A DNA stretch of 44,563 nt, taken from NCBI GenBank assembly GCA_015060455.1, contig SUYM01000024.1, positions 1-44,563 on the forward strand. Direction: 5' to 3'. Source of the DNA: Bacteroidales bacterium. Lineage in GTDB: Bacteria > Bacteroidota > Bacteroidia > Bacteroidales > UBA932. Both the position numbers and the translations under genes were made by a program. Positions 17,206 through 26,920 of the stretch are shown piece by piece. The notes under the pieces are model-generated. The model made no database searches. It worked only from the letters and a program-made list of their open reading frames with translations, and had not been told where the DNA came from. Numbering within the stretch: position 1 is the first letter of the stretch; every line of letters starts with the position of its first letter.

Positions 17206-19499
17206 TGAAGATTAAAAGCATCATCATTACAGCAACACTTATTGCAGCGACAGCGTGCACATCACAGAAATGGAGCATCGAGCAGAAGGACGGATTCAAC
17301 ATAGTCCATCAGAATAAGGGCCGGACGCTCGGTTACTCTACAGAATCCGGTATATCCTTAATAACCGACAAAGGCTATGCTTTCAAGGATCTGAATAAAA
17401 ACGGAACTTTGGACACATACGAAGACTGGAGGCGCACAGCTCATGAAAGAGCGGAAGACCTGGCCAGACAACTGTCAATAGAGGAAATTGCAGGCTTGAT
17501 GCTTTACAGCAAGCACCAGACAGTGCCACAGTACCGCGAATACGATCCGATGAAATATACATATGGCGGCAAGCCATGGCATGAAAGCGGAGCAGACACA
17601 TCTGCAATCGCGGACAATCAATTGAAATTTCTAGGAGAAGACAATGTCCGTCATGTGCTTTTGGATCACATAGCTTCACCTGCAGTCTGCGTAAAATGGG
17701 TGAATAATATTCAATCATTTGTCGAAGGCCTCGGTCATGGCATTCCTATCAACATCAGTTCAGATCCTCGACATGAGACTCTCGCAACAGACGAGTTCAA
17801 TTCAGGGTCGGGTGGAAAAATTTCGCTATGGCCAACGCCTATTGGCATGGCTGCGACATTTGACCCAACGGTTGCAGGAGAATTTGGTAGAATAGCATCA
17901 TTGGAGTTCAGGGCACTTGGTATTGCTACCAACCTCGCACCGCAAGCAGAGATAGCAACTGATCCGCGTTGGAGAAGATTTTCCGGAACATTCGGAGAAG
18001 ACCCGCAGCTTGCAGCAGACTTTACAAGAGCATACATCGACGGTTTCCAAACCTCTTTCGGAGAGGATGAAATCGAAGAAGGATGGGGTTATGGTAGCGT
18101 AAACTGCATGGTGAAACATTGGCCGGGAGGCGGCAGTGGTGAAGGTGGCAGAGATGCGCACCTCTGTTTTGGAAAATACGCCGTATTTCCTGGAAACAAC
18201 ATGCAGACAGCGATTGATGTTTTTAAAAATGGCGCATTCAATCTTGATGGCCCGACAAAGTCTGCTTCTGCGATAATGCCTTATTACACAATATCATATG
18301 GCCAAGACCCCCATGGTGAGAATGTCGGCAATAGTTATAGCAGATATATTATAGATGAACTACTTCGAGGCAAGTATCGTTTCGAAGGTGTAGGTTGTAC
18401 TGATTGGGGCATAACAAGAGACTGTAAAGCCGTTGATATCCAGAGCGGTATGCCCTGGGGCGTGGAAAATTTAAGTGTAGCAGAGCGACACTATAAAATA
18501 ATACTAGCCGGTATGGATCAGTTCGGAGGAAACGATGATAAGAAACCGGTCCTGGAAGCATACCGCATATGGCGTGATAGACATGGCGAAGAAAGCGCCC
18601 GTAAGCGTTTCGAACTATCTGCTTACCGGTTGTTGCTGAATTTCTTCCGTACCGGAATCTTTGAAAATCCATATCTGGATGTGGAGAAGACATGTGCCAT
18701 AGTCGGATGTAAGGAGTTTACTGAAATAGGCTACAAAGTACAGCAAAAGTCCGCAGTGATGGTAAAGAACCACGCGGGAATCCTCCCGATTAAAGGCAAG
18801 GCAAAGATCTACATGCCACAAAGACAGGCTCCAAACATTTACAATCAAAACGGCAAAATCTCAGTTAAGGGCGGATTCGGATATATGCTCGCGCCAGAAC
18901 TGGCCGGAGAGTATTTTGAGTTTACATCTGATCCTTCGCAGGCCGACTTTGCGTTTGTTGCCATAAGCGAGCCAGTTAGCGGAAGGGGTTATGACAACGG
19001 ATACCAGCCAATTTCGCTCCAGTATGGGGGCTATACAGCCACTGAGGCCAGAAAGAAAAGCCTTGCCGGAGGAGATCCATTGGAAGAATCTGATAACAGG
19101 AGTTATTATGGCTGCACAGTAAAAACAGAAAATTCCGCAGACATAAATCTTGTAAAGTCTGTCCGAAAGGTAATGGGCGACAAGCCTGTAATTGTCGGAC
19201 TGTCATGCACCAAGCCCGTAGTCGTGTCAGAGTTTGAACCATTTGCAGATGCAATCATTATTACCTTCGGTGTACATAATAGAGTATACTTGGACATTAT
19301 CAGTGGTAGAATAGAACCATCAGGACTTCTCCCAATGCAATTCCCTGCTAATATGGCAACTGTGGAACGTCAGTTTGAGGACACCCCTCATGACATGGAA
19401 TGTCATACAGATATGGATGGCAACACGTATGATTTTGCATTCGGAATGAACTGGGATGGCCCTATTAACGATGATAGAGTAAAGAAATACAGAAAATAA
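17205..19499 (+). CDS. glycoside hydrolase family 3 lipoprotein
   Basis: This 764-aa protein starts MKIKSIIITATLIAATAC (lipidation Cys18). The GH3 N-domain includes RWRRFSGTFGEDPQLAADF (about residues 255-273) and the substrate-binding MVKHWPGGG (Lys304-His305). The nucleophile motif is GVGCTDWG with Asp400, a variant of the usual SDW. The second GH3 domain follows (QQKSAVMVKNHAGILPI to the C-terminus), ending with a DFAFGMNWDGP block. Both GH3 domains are complete. The family includes beta-glucosidases, beta-xylosidases and N-acetylglucosaminidases, so the released sugar is unknown. It lies between the SGNH and the phosphatase-GH106 genes, overlapping each by 1 nt. Confidence 0.93.
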   Translation: MKIKSIIITATLIAATACTSQKWSIEQKDGFNIVHQNKGRTLGYSTESGISLITDKGYAFKDLNKNGTLDTYEDWRRTAHERAEDLARQLSIEEIAGLMLYSKHQTVPQYREYDPMKYTYGGKPWHESGADTSAIADNQLKFLGEDNVRHVLLDHIASPAVCVKWVNNIQSFVEGLGHGIPINISSDPRHETLATDEFNSGSGGKISLWPTPIGMAATFDPTVAGEFGRIASLEFRALGIATNLAPQAEIATDPRWRRFSGTFGEDPQLAADFTRAYIDGFQTSFGEDEIEEGWGYGSVNCMVKHWPGGGSGEGGRDAHLCFGKYAVFPGNNMQTAIDVFKNGAFNLDGPTKSASAIMPYYTISYGQDPHGENVGNSYSRYIIDELLRGKYRFEGVGCTDWGITRDCKAVDIQSGMPWGVENLSVAERHYKIILAGMDQFGGNDDKKPVLEAYRIWRDRHGEESARKRFELSAYRLLLNFFRTGIFENPYLDVEKTCAIVGCKEFTEIGYKVQQKSAVMVKNHAGILPIKGKAKIYMPQRQAPNIYNQNGKISVKGGFGYMLAPELAGEYFEFTSDPSQADFAFVAISEPVSGRGYDNGYQPISLQYGGYTATEARKKSLAGGDPLEESDNRSYYGCTVKTENSADINLVKSVRKVMGDKPVIVGLSCTKPVVVSEFEPFADAIIITFGVHNRVYLDIISGRIEPSGLLPMQFPANMATVERQFEDTPHDMECHTDMDGNTYDFAFGMNWDGPINDDRVKKYRK

Positions 19500-22400
19500 T
19501 GAAATATATAATCCTTGCAGCCTCATTAATGGTCATGAGCTTAACTGCTAATGGCCAGCAATATAGAGAATACTTAAATGAGAATCCAGACAGAGTGGCT
19601 GGAGGACATCATTGTTACGAATATACTGAAAGCCATAGCACACCCGCCCCAAAAGGATATAAGCCATTCTATATCAGCCATTATGGTAGACATGGCGCGA
19701 GGTACCATTCAAAAGAGTCATACCTGACATCTCCAATTACGAATCTTGACATGCTTGCCAAGGAGGGGCTACTCAACAACACCGGAATCGAACTTCTTGA
19801 TGAGTTAAAAGGAATTCTTTCAGAAAGCAAAGGCTTAAGCGGAATGCTCTCAGCAAAGGGTGCGAATGAACTACGTGGAATCGGAGAAAGAATGTGTAAA
19901 AACTATCCTGAGGTATTCAAGTGTCGAAAAGAAATATTTGCTGCATCGAGTTATGTTCCTAGATGCCTATTAAGCATGGCATCTTTCTGTGATGGACTGG
20001 TTTTCAGACAATCTGACCTGATGGTATCATACAATACAGGAGATAAATATTATGAATACCTATGTCATGAAAATGACAAGAAGCCATATCGAAAACTGGC
20101 AGACAAAATGGTAGAAGAACTGGCTCCTTCAATTTCTGCCCCTGAGGCATTCTTTAGCAGAATCTGCACAGATTATAAAAAAGCTCTAGAGCATATAGAA
20201 GACCCATATTCTCTTCTGAGTGATATATATCGAGCTGGTTCTATCACAAAAGGAATTGAATCCCAATATGATATATTCCGATTCTTTACACAAGACGAGT
20301 TGATTGCACAGTGGATTATTAAGAATAACCACTTTTATTGTCAGTACGGGAATTCACTGGAAGCGAAAAAATCGGTCGCAGAAAGAGCTTATCCCATAGT
20401 GCAGGACATCATAAGTAAAGCAGACAATGCAATAAAGAGCAATAGGGCTGCCGACTTGCGTTTCGGTCATGATATGTGGCTGGTTCCGCTTGCTTCATAT
20501 ATTGGACTTAAGGAGTTTGCACCTTCAGTTCCTTCTATACAAGCCCATGATTCATGGAATATTACCCTTGCCAGCCAGTTTGCCTCAAATCTTCAGATTA
20601 TATTCTATCGCAACAAGGAATCTGATATTTTGGTAAAGTTCCTTTATAACGAGCGAGAGACTACGATTGAAGGACTCGCATCCGTTGACGGCCCGTATTA
20701 TAGATGGAGTGAAGTTAAAAAACATCTTCAGGCTTGTGATCCGCTTGTCAAAGGTTTTACAAATCCACCTCAGAGCGCAAAACCTATGGTATGGTGGCAT
20801 TGGATGAACGGAAATATAACAAACGAAGGGCTGCGCAAGGACATCGAATGGATGCATCGTATCGGGATAGGTGGCTTCCATGTATTTGACGCAGGACTCA
20901 ACACACCGCAAATTGTTGAAAATCGTTTGGATTACATGTCTACAGAGTGGAAAAAAGCTTTCCGTGGTGCCATTGAGCTTGCTGACTCATTGGGTATGGA
21001 GGTGGCTATACCAAGCGCGCCAGGATGGAGTTCTACAGGCGGTCCATGGGTTAGTCCGGAAGACGCGATGAAGAAGATTGTATGGAGAGAAACCTTTGTA
21101 AAAGGGGGACGCAAGGTCAAGGTTGAACTGCCCGCGCCATATACAACAAGTGGTAAATTTCAGAATATACCAGTACAGGCAGAACATTCCCACGCTAGCG
21201 GAGCTGTTTCCGAAGAATATTATACTGATATTGCCATTCTTGCTGTTAAACGTCCGATAGCCGATAAAGGACTGGAGCAACTTGGAGCAAAGATTTCCTC
21301 AAGCGGAGGTTCATTCACCATAGAGCAGCTTACCAATGGAGATCTGACGGATTATGGCAAACTTCCGGCGGACCCTTCCGGTTACGCATGGATACAATAC
21401 GAATTCCCACAGCGCCAGACAATAAAGGCGCTGTCAGTCGTAAATGAGACCCCGCGTCGCCGAGGTCACTCTGTTCCGGCTTTCTGCAATGACTCACTCC
21501 AAGTAAGTGATGATGGAATAAATTTCAAAACGGTTTTTGGTGTACCTGTAGGAGATGCACTCAGGCAGACCATTTCATTTGAAGGTATAACTGCCAGATA
21601 TTTCAGGCTCAAGCATAAGAACCCTAAGGCATATTTCCATTATTCTATGGGAACTCCGGATCCAGATCCTGAGTATTCTCAAATAGCGGAATTTGTCATT
21701 TATCCACAATCTCGCATAAATCACACGGAGGAGAAAGCGGCATTTGCTGCTGGCCATGACCTTGCTCTCTACCCCACCGCATCAGTTGATAATTCAGATA
21801 TTTGCACTAGTGTAGTAGATGTTACATCATATGTCAAGGATGGAGTTCTTGCCTGGGATGCTCCTGTTGGTGATTGGATTATATATCGCTTCGGAGCCTC
21901 ACTCACTGGCAAGAAGAACCACCCGGCATCTCCAGAGGCAACAGGTTTTGAAGTAGACAAAATTAATCCTGAGGCGTGGAAGAGATACTTCCGAAACTAC
22001 CTTGATATGTACAAGGATGCTTCTGGCGGCCTTCTTGGTGACAGAGGTATACAATACGTACTTACAGACAGTTACGAGGCCGGACATGTTAACTGGAGCC
22101 CACATCTTTTTGATGAATTTCAGACAAGAAGAGGATATGATCCTGTACCATTCCTGCCTGTTGTTACTGGAGTGATTGTGGAAAGTGTAGAAAAGAGCGA
22201 GAAGTTCCTGCTTGACTGGAGAAAGACAATTGGCGAACTCTTTGAAGAGAATTATGCACACCTGACAGACCTTGTCAGGAACGAATATGGAATGAAGGGA
22301 TGCTTTATTGAGTCGCATGAAAACGGACGCTGCTTCGTTGCAGATGGCATGTCCATAAAGAAGACCGCTGCGTATCCGATGTCTGCAATATGGGTCCCTG

Positions 22401-23866
22401 GAAAAGTAGGCACGCCTGACAGAATCCCAGAGGGAAAGGCGGATATTAGAGAATCTGCTTCTGTAGCTCATATCTACGGACAGAATGTAGTAGCAGCAGA
22501 ATCCTTGACATCTATTGGTTACGCACAACAAGCTTATTCATACTGTCCTGAAAACCTAAAGCCTACGGTTGACATCGAACTTGCTCATGGCCTGAACAAG
22601 TTTGTCATACATGAGTCCGCGCACCAACCACTTGACTCACGCATGCCAGGCCTTGGACTCGGGGTTTACGGTCAATGGTTCAATCGCCACGAAACATGGG
22701 CAGAACAGGCTGGGGCGTGGATGGACTATCTCGCCAGAAGCAGTTTCATGCTTCAACAAGGAAAGGCAGTAGCGGATATTCTATGGTATTATGGAGAAGA
22801 CAACAATATTACAGGGTTGTACAGCCATTCATTTCCGGATATTCCTAAAGGTTATAATTTTGATTTCGCCAGCCCTGAGGTTTTGTTAGAGGAAATTTTT
22901 GTGAAAGACGGAAAGCTCCGTACTAAGACAGGGATGGAATATAGCGTACTCTGCCTTGACCCAAATGCGGCAGTAATGTCAGATGCTATCAGAAAAAAGA
23001 TTGAGGAGATCAAGAAACAGGGTGTCACAGTATGTGGACATGTCGGACAGGAAATAGCCTCATCGCTTCTTGCCTGCGATGTGACTCCTGACTGGACATG
23101 GTCAGGTACAGACTCGCTGAATTTTGTACATAGGAGGCTCCCTGACGCTGAAATATATTGGATAAACTCACCGGTTGATTCATATCGTTCGGCTGAGATT
23201 TCACTTCGTGTATCTGGACTGAAGCCATACTTATGGCACCCTGTAAGCGGAGAAATGAAAGATGTTGCATATACGCTCAAAGACGGACGCACCTTACTTT
23301 CGCTGACATTTGAGCCGCAGGATGCATTCTTTATTGTATTCAAGGGTAAAGCGGGGGTAGATAATTTTACTATGGCTCCGCTAAATTTGAAAAAAGAGAG
23401 TGTAATCGAAGGACGTTGGGATGTAACTTTTGAAGATAAATTCGGTCAGAAAAAAGAGTTCATATTTGAAAATCTTCACTCATGGAGCGAAGATCCCGAC
23501 CTATGGGTGAAGCATTTTTCTGGAACAGCAGTCTATAGAAAGACTTTTGACATTGTGCCATCTTCAGGGAAGGTAATCCTTGATCTTGGGCATGTAAAGA
23601 ACGTCGCTGATGTATATATAAACGGAACATATGTACGCACGCTTTGGAAAGCGCCATTCCATGCTGATATTACAGAGTTTGTCAAGGAAGGAAGTAACCA
23701 ACTTGAAATCCGAGTAACAAATCTGTGGGTAAACAGACTGATTGGTGATTCTTCTTCTGAAGATTCTCCAATCCGTTCGTACACTTCCAAAAAGTTCTAT
23801 ACCCCTAAAGATACACTTTTACCATCCGGTTTATTGGGAGATGTGAAAATTTTGATCGGAGAATAA
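19499..23866 (+). CDS. histidine-phosphatase :: GH106 alpha-L-rhamnosidase fusion protein
   Basis: One uninterrupted 1455-aa frame carries two enzymes. After a signal peptide (MKYIILAASLMVMSLTANG), residues about 22-415 form a histidine acid phosphatase (MINPP/phytase-like clade): FYISHYGRHGARY with catalytic Arg64-His65-Gly66, and LRFGHDMWLVP with the proton-donor motif His324-Asp325. The phosphatase ends in the usual YYRWSEVKKHL. The protein then continues directly into GH106 at about residue 420: KGFTNPPQSAKPMVWWHWMNG, DIEWMHRIGIGGFHVFDAGL and the conserved central region VLTDSYEAGHVNWSP. It ends with a GH2-like sugar-binding jelly roll (about 1315-1435, KVILDLGHVKNVADVYINGTYVRTLW). GH106 members are alpha-L-rhamnosidases, and the rha genes follow. 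Both catalytic sets look intact, which suggests that dephosphorylation and rhamnose release are joined. The gene overlaps the GH3 stop by 1 nt. Confidence 0.9.
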   Translation: MKYIILAASLMVMSLTANGQQYREYLNENPDRVAGGHHCYEYTESHSTPAPKGYKPFYISHYGRHGARYHSKESYLTSPITNLDMLAKEGLLNNTGIELLDELKGILSESKGLSGMLSAKGANELRGIGERMCKNYPEVFKCRKEIFAASSYVPRCLLSMASFCDGLVFRQSDLMVSYNTGDKYYEYLCHENDKKPYRKLADKMVEELAPSISAPEAFFSRICTDYKKALEHIEDPYSLLSDIYRAGSITKGIESQYDIFRFFTQDELIAQWIIKNNHFYCQYGNSLEAKKSVAERAYPIVQDIISKADNAIKSNRAADLRFGHDMWLVPLASYIGLKEFAPSVPSIQAHDSWNITLASQFASNLQIIFYRNKESDILVKFLYNERETTIEGLASVDGPYYRWSEVKKHLQACDPLVKGFTNPPQSAKPMVWWHWMNGNITNEGLRKDIEWMHRIGIGGFHVFDAGLNTPQIVENRLDYMSTEWKKAFRGAIELADSLGMEVAIPSAPGWSSTGGPWVSPEDAMKKIVWRETFVKGGRKVKVELPAPYTTSGKFQNIPVQAEHSHASGAVSEEYYTDIAILAVKRPIADKGLEQLGAKISSSGGSFTIEQLTNGDLTDYGKLPADPSGYAWIQYEFPQRQTIKALSVVNETPRRRGHSVPAFCNDSLQVSDDGINFKTVFGVPVGDALRQTISFEGITARYFRLKHKNPKAYFHYSMGTPDPDPEYSQIAEFVIYPQSRINHTEEKAAFAAGHDLALYPTASVDNSDICTSVVDVTSYVKDGVLAWDAPVGDWIIYRFGASLTGKKNHPASPEATGFEVDKINPEAWKRYFRNYLDMYKDASGGLLGDRGIQYVLTDSYEAGHVNWSPHLFDEFQTRRGYDPVPFLPVVTGVIVESVEKSEKFLLDWRKTIGELFEENYAHLTDLVRNEYGMKGCFIESHENGRCFVADGMSIKKTAAYPMSAIWVPGKVGTPDRIPEGKADIRESASVAHIYGQNVVAAESLTSIGYAQQAYSYCPENLKPTVDIELAHGLNKFVIHESAHQPLDSRMPGLGLGVYGQWFNRHETWAEQAGAWMDYLARSSFMLQQGKAVADILWYYGEDNNITGLYSHSFPDIPKGYNFDFASPEVLLEEIFVKDGKLRTKTGMEYSVLCLDPNAAVMSDAIRKKIEEIKKQGVTVCGHVGQEIASSLLACDVTPDWTWSGTDSLNFVHRRLPDAEIYWINSPVDSYRSAEISLRVSGLKPYLWHPVSGEMKDVAYTLKDGRTLLSLTFEPQDAFFIVFKGKAGVDNFTMAPLNLKKESVIEGRWDVTFEDKFGQKKEFIFENLHSWSEDPDLWVKHFSGTAVYRKTFDIVPSSGKVILDLGHVKNVADVYINGTYVRTLWKAPFHADITEFVKEGSNQLEIRVTNLWVNRLIGDSSSEDSPIRSYTSKKFYTPKDTLLPSGLLGDVKILIGE

Positions 23867-23913
23867 ATATACCCAAAAACATAATTCATATTGTCAGAAA
23901 TCAAAGTACTTGA

Positions 23914-23960
23914 TATAAAGGCTTGAATAACTTTGTGTAAAATATATTTAAGCCTTTATA
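23914..23960. promoter_or_regulatory. rhaB promoter with flanking 11-bp inverted repeat
   Basis: TAACTTTG (23928-23935) is a perfect TAnnTTTG -7 element 26 bp before the rhaB ATG. It lies inside a perfect inverted repeat: TATAAAGGCTT (23914-23924) and AAGCCTTTATA (23950-23960), the right arm ending exactly at the start codon. No TTTG is present at the -33 position, as expected for an activated promoter. The repeat is a candidate regulator site. Confidence 0.55.
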
Positions 23961-25433
23961 ATGACTACAAAACACTATTTTGCCGTTGATTTAGGCGCTA
24001 CCAGTGGAAGAACAATTTTAGCATCGTTTGATGGGGCGCGCGTGGAAATGAAAGAGGTTACGCGCTTTGCTAATCCGATGATTCCTCTAGGTGGACACCT
24101 ATATTGGGACATTGCGGGATTGTACAATGAAGTACTATGTGGACTTCGCAAGGTGGCGTCGGAGGGTATTTCCATTGACTCCATAGGCATTGACACGTGG
24201 GGTGTTGATTTCGCATTCTTTGGATCTGACGGTCAGCTGCTCGGTATGCCTTACTGCTATCGTGATCAGCATACTGATGGCGTTCAAGAAAAATTTTTCG
24301 AAAAGATGCCTGCTGCCGAGATATATCAGCGCACAGGTATCCAGTTCATGAATTTCAATTCGCTGTTCCAGTTTGATACATTAAGGCGCAACGGAAGTAC
24401 TGCATTAGATGCAGCAGACAAGATTCTGTTCATTCCCGACGCACTCATATACATGTTGACAGGCAAAGCGATATGTGAATATACCATTGCCTCTACATCA
24501 CAGATGTTGAACCCTACAACAGGCGACCTGGATCCGGAAATACTGAAAGTACTCGACCTTCCGCGTGAGAAGTTCGGTGTAATGACCCAGCCAGGCACTG
24601 TAGTGGGTACTTTGACTTCTCAAGTTCAAGAAGCAACCGGACTAGGCGCTGTGCCTGTTGTTGCTGTAGCAGGGCACGATACCGGTTCTGCAGTTGCAGC
24701 GGTACCTGCTGCTGATAAGGAATATGCATATCTGAGCTGCGGTACTTGGTCTCTTATGGGTATAGAATCAGATAAGGCCATCATTTCAGAAGATAGCTTC
24801 AGGGAGAATTTTACTAACGAAGGAGGTATAGAAGGCACAACAAGATTCTTGAAGAACATCTGCGGACTGTGGCTTTTTGAGCAGAGCAGAAAGGAGTTTA
24901 AGAATGTACCATCATCTGTCGGTGAGCTAGTAGCCTTGTGCGAAAAATCTTCCTTTGATGGACTAATCAATCCTGATGACCCTGCTTTTGCTGCTCCAGC
25001 ATCCATGACCTCCGCTATTCGTGAATATTGTGCTTCTACTGGTCAGGCTGTTCCTGAAACCCCTGCCGACTATTGCAGATGCATATTCAGAAGTCTGGCA
25101 TTAAGATATCGTCAGGTGGTGGAAATCCTGCAGAATATTTGCAACTTCCCGATAAAGAAACTTCATGTCATCGGAGGTGGCTCACAAAACAAGTTCCTCA
25201 TGCAATATGCAGCAAATGCCCTGAATATGCCGGTGATCTGCGGCCCGGTGGAAGGTACTGCGCTCGGCAATGTACTGATGCAGTTAAAAGCATCCGGAGC
25301 TGTTTCCAGCCTCGGACAGATGAGGGAGATATCGGCTGCTTCTGTCGATCTTGTCACTTACCTCCCTGCCGACACAGACATTTGGAACACAGAATATAAC
25401 AGATTCTTCACTACCGTTCAGAATGACAGATAA
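23961..25433 (+). CDS. rhaB: rhamnulokinase
   Basis: This 490-aa cytosolic FGGY-family sugar kinase phosphorylates L-rhamnulose to L-rhamnulose-1-phosphate with ATP. The N-terminal ATPase lobe begins HYFAVDLGATSGRTILASF (phosphate-1 motif). SIGIDTWGVDFAFF (about 73-86) and PYCYRDQHTDG are typical of RhaB, and the second lobe holds VAGHDTGSAVAAVPA and LHVIGGGSQNKFLMQ. Length and motifs are standard. It opens the cytosolic rhamnose operon, with isomerase, transporter and aldolase downstream in the same orientation. It has its own promoter 94 bp after the GH106 gene, so it may be transcribed separately from the glycosidases. Confidence 0.95.
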   Translation: MTTKHYFAVDLGATSGRTILASFDGARVEMKEVTRFANPMIPLGGHLYWDIAGLYNEVLCGLRKVASEGISIDSIGIDTWGVDFAFFGSDGQLLGMPYCYRDQHTDGVQEKFFEKMPAAEIYQRTGIQFMNFNSLFQFDTLRRNGSTALDAADKILFIPDALIYMLTGKAICEYTIASTSQMLNPTTGDLDPEILKVLDLPREKFGVMTQPGTVVGTLTSQVQEATGLGAVPVVAVAGHDTGSAVAAVPAADKEYAYLSCGTWSLMGIESDKAIISEDSFRENFTNEGGIEGTTRFLKNICGLWLFEQSRKEFKNVPSSVGELVALCEKSSFDGLINPDDPAFAAPASMTSAIREYCASTGQAVPETPADYCRCIFRSLALRYRQVVEILQNICNFPIKKLHVIGGGSQNKFLMQYAANALNMPVICGPVEGTALGNVLMQLKASGAVSSLGQMREISAASVDLVTYLPADTDIWNTEYNRFFTTVQNDR

Positions 25434-25440
25434 CATACTA

Positions 25441-25508
25441 CTGTCATCCTGAACATACCATTGTCATCCTGAACATACTACTGTCATCCTGAACGAAGTG
25501 AAGGATCT
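25441..25508. repeat. three 20-bp repeats of the GTCATCCTGAA family
   Basis: CTGTCATCCTGAACATACCA and two variants start at 25441, 25461 and 25481. The last runs into GAACGAAGTGAAGGATCT. The array fills most of the rhaB-rhaA gap. Confidence 0.9.
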
Positions 25509-25542
25509 ATAACAAAGAAATATCAACAATAACCACCATACA

Positions 25543-26796
25543 ATGAAAGAACAACTTATCCATCAGGCGTATGAAATCGCCAAAGAGCGTTACGCCGAAC
25601 TCGGAATCGACACTGAAAAGGTAATTGAGCAACTTCAGGACTTCCACCTCAGCATGCACTGCTGGCAGGCGGACGATGTAAAGGGATTTGAAGTACAGGC
25701 AGGAGATCTCACAGGCGGTATACAGTCTACCGGAAACTATCCTGGTGCAGCACGTACCATCGACGAACTCCGTGCAGATATACTTAAAGCAAAAAGCCTT
25801 ATTCCTGGAACTCACAGACTCAATCTCCACGAGATTTACGGTGACTTCCAGGGCAAGGTGGTTGACCGTGATGAAGTGACTGTAGAGCACTTCCAGAGCT
25901 GGATCAACTGGGCTGCTGAGAATAACACAAAACTCGACTTCAACTCTACATCGTTCTCACACCCGAAGAGCGGCAACCTCTCTCTCTCAAACCCTGACGA
26001 GAGCATCCGCAAGTTCTGGGTAGAACACACAAAACGCTGCCGTGACATAGCAGATGCCATGGGTAAGGCACAGAACGACCCATGTATCATGAACGTATGG
26101 GTACATGACGGATGCAAGGACGTATCAGTGAACCATCACCTCTATCGCGAGACTCTGAAAAAGTCGCTCGATGAGATCTTCGCCGAGAAGAAAGACTGGA
26201 TGAAGGACTGCATCGAAGGCAAGGTATTCGGAATCGGTCTCGAAAGTTTCACGGTTGGCTCACATGACTTCTACACAGCATATGCAGCGAAGAACAATAT
26301 GATGCTTACTATCGACACAGGTCACTATCATCCTACCGAGGTGCCTGGTGACAAGGTATCTGCAGTACTTCAGTTCGTTCCTGAGCTCATGCTTCACGTC
26401 AGCCGTCCTGTACGTTGGGACTCTGACCATGTAACCATCATGGACGACAACACCCAGGACCTTTTCAGCGAGATCGTACGCGCAGGTGCTCTTGACCGTG
26501 TTCACTACGGACTCGACTTCTTCGACGGCTCCATCAACCGTATCGGAGCATACGTAATCGGTTCACGTTCAGCACAGAAGTGTATGTGCAAGGCCCTTCT
26601 TGAACCAAGAGAGCTTATCAGCAAACTTGAACTTGCGGGCGAGACCTTCCAGGTGCTCCAACTTATCGAGGAAGGTAAGACAATGCCTTGGAATGCAGTT
26701 TACGACGAATTCTGCGTACGCAACAATGTTCCTGTGGGTAACGAAGTAATCGCTGCCATCAAGGAGTACGAAAAGTCTGTGTTAGCAAATAGATAA
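25543..26796 (+). CDS. rhaA: L-rhamnose isomerase
   Basis: This 417-aa cytosolic metalloenzyme interconverts L-rhamnose and L-rhamnulose. Family-specific stretches include DFHLSMHCWQADDVKGFE (about residues 30-47), TGGIQSTGNYPGAARTIDELRAD, LNLHEIYGDF, and the metal-site region IGLESFTVGSHDFY with TIDTGHYHPTE and VSRPVRWDSDHV. It is full length, with no sign of damage. The gene is called rhaI in Bacteroides and rhaA in enterobacteria. Repeats of the GTCATCCTGAA family flank it on both sides, so the four rha genes are not tightly packed here. Confidence 0.96.
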   Translation: MKEQLIHQAYEIAKERYAELGIDTEKVIEQLQDFHLSMHCWQADDVKGFEVQAGDLTGGIQSTGNYPGAARTIDELRADILKAKSLIPGTHRLNLHEIYGDFQGKVVDRDEVTVEHFQSWINWAAENNTKLDFNSTSFSHPKSGNLSLSNPDESIRKFWVEHTKRCRDIADAMGKAQNDPCIMNVWVHDGCKDVSVNHHLYRETLKKSLDEIFAEKKDWMKDCIEGKVFGIGLESFTVGSHDFYTAYAAKNNMMLTIDTGHYHPTEVPGDKVSAVLQFVPELMLHVSRPVRWDSDHVTIMDDNTQDLFSEIVRAGALDRVHYGLDFFDGSINRIGAYVIGSRSAQKCMCKALLEPRELISKLELAGETFQVLQLIEEGKTMPWNAVYDEFCVRNNVPVGNEVIAAIKEYEKSVLANR

Positions 26797-26799
26797 ACA

Positions 26800-26903
26800 G
26801 ATCCTTCACTTCGTTCAGGATGACATTGTAATTCATTCAGGATGAAAGAAAACAACTCTCACTGTCATTCTGAACGAAACGTAGTGAAGTGAAGAATCTG
26901 TAA
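26800..26903. repeat. inverted and direct GTCATCCTGAA-family repeats
   Basis: AGATCCTTCACTTCGTTCAGG in inverted orientation (from about 26800) is followed by a partial copy and then CTGTCATTCTGAACGAAACG reading into GAAGTGAAGAATCTGT. Together they can form a large hairpin between rhaA and rhaT. Confidence 0.85.
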
Positions 26904-26920
26904 ACTTTAAAAACTATAAA

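Noticed and set aside
20700..20800. assembly artefact creating the phosphatase-GH106 fusion
   Set aside because: The frame is continuous, both domains end and begin at natural borders, and no sequence repeat lies at the junction; this still deserves read-level confirmation.
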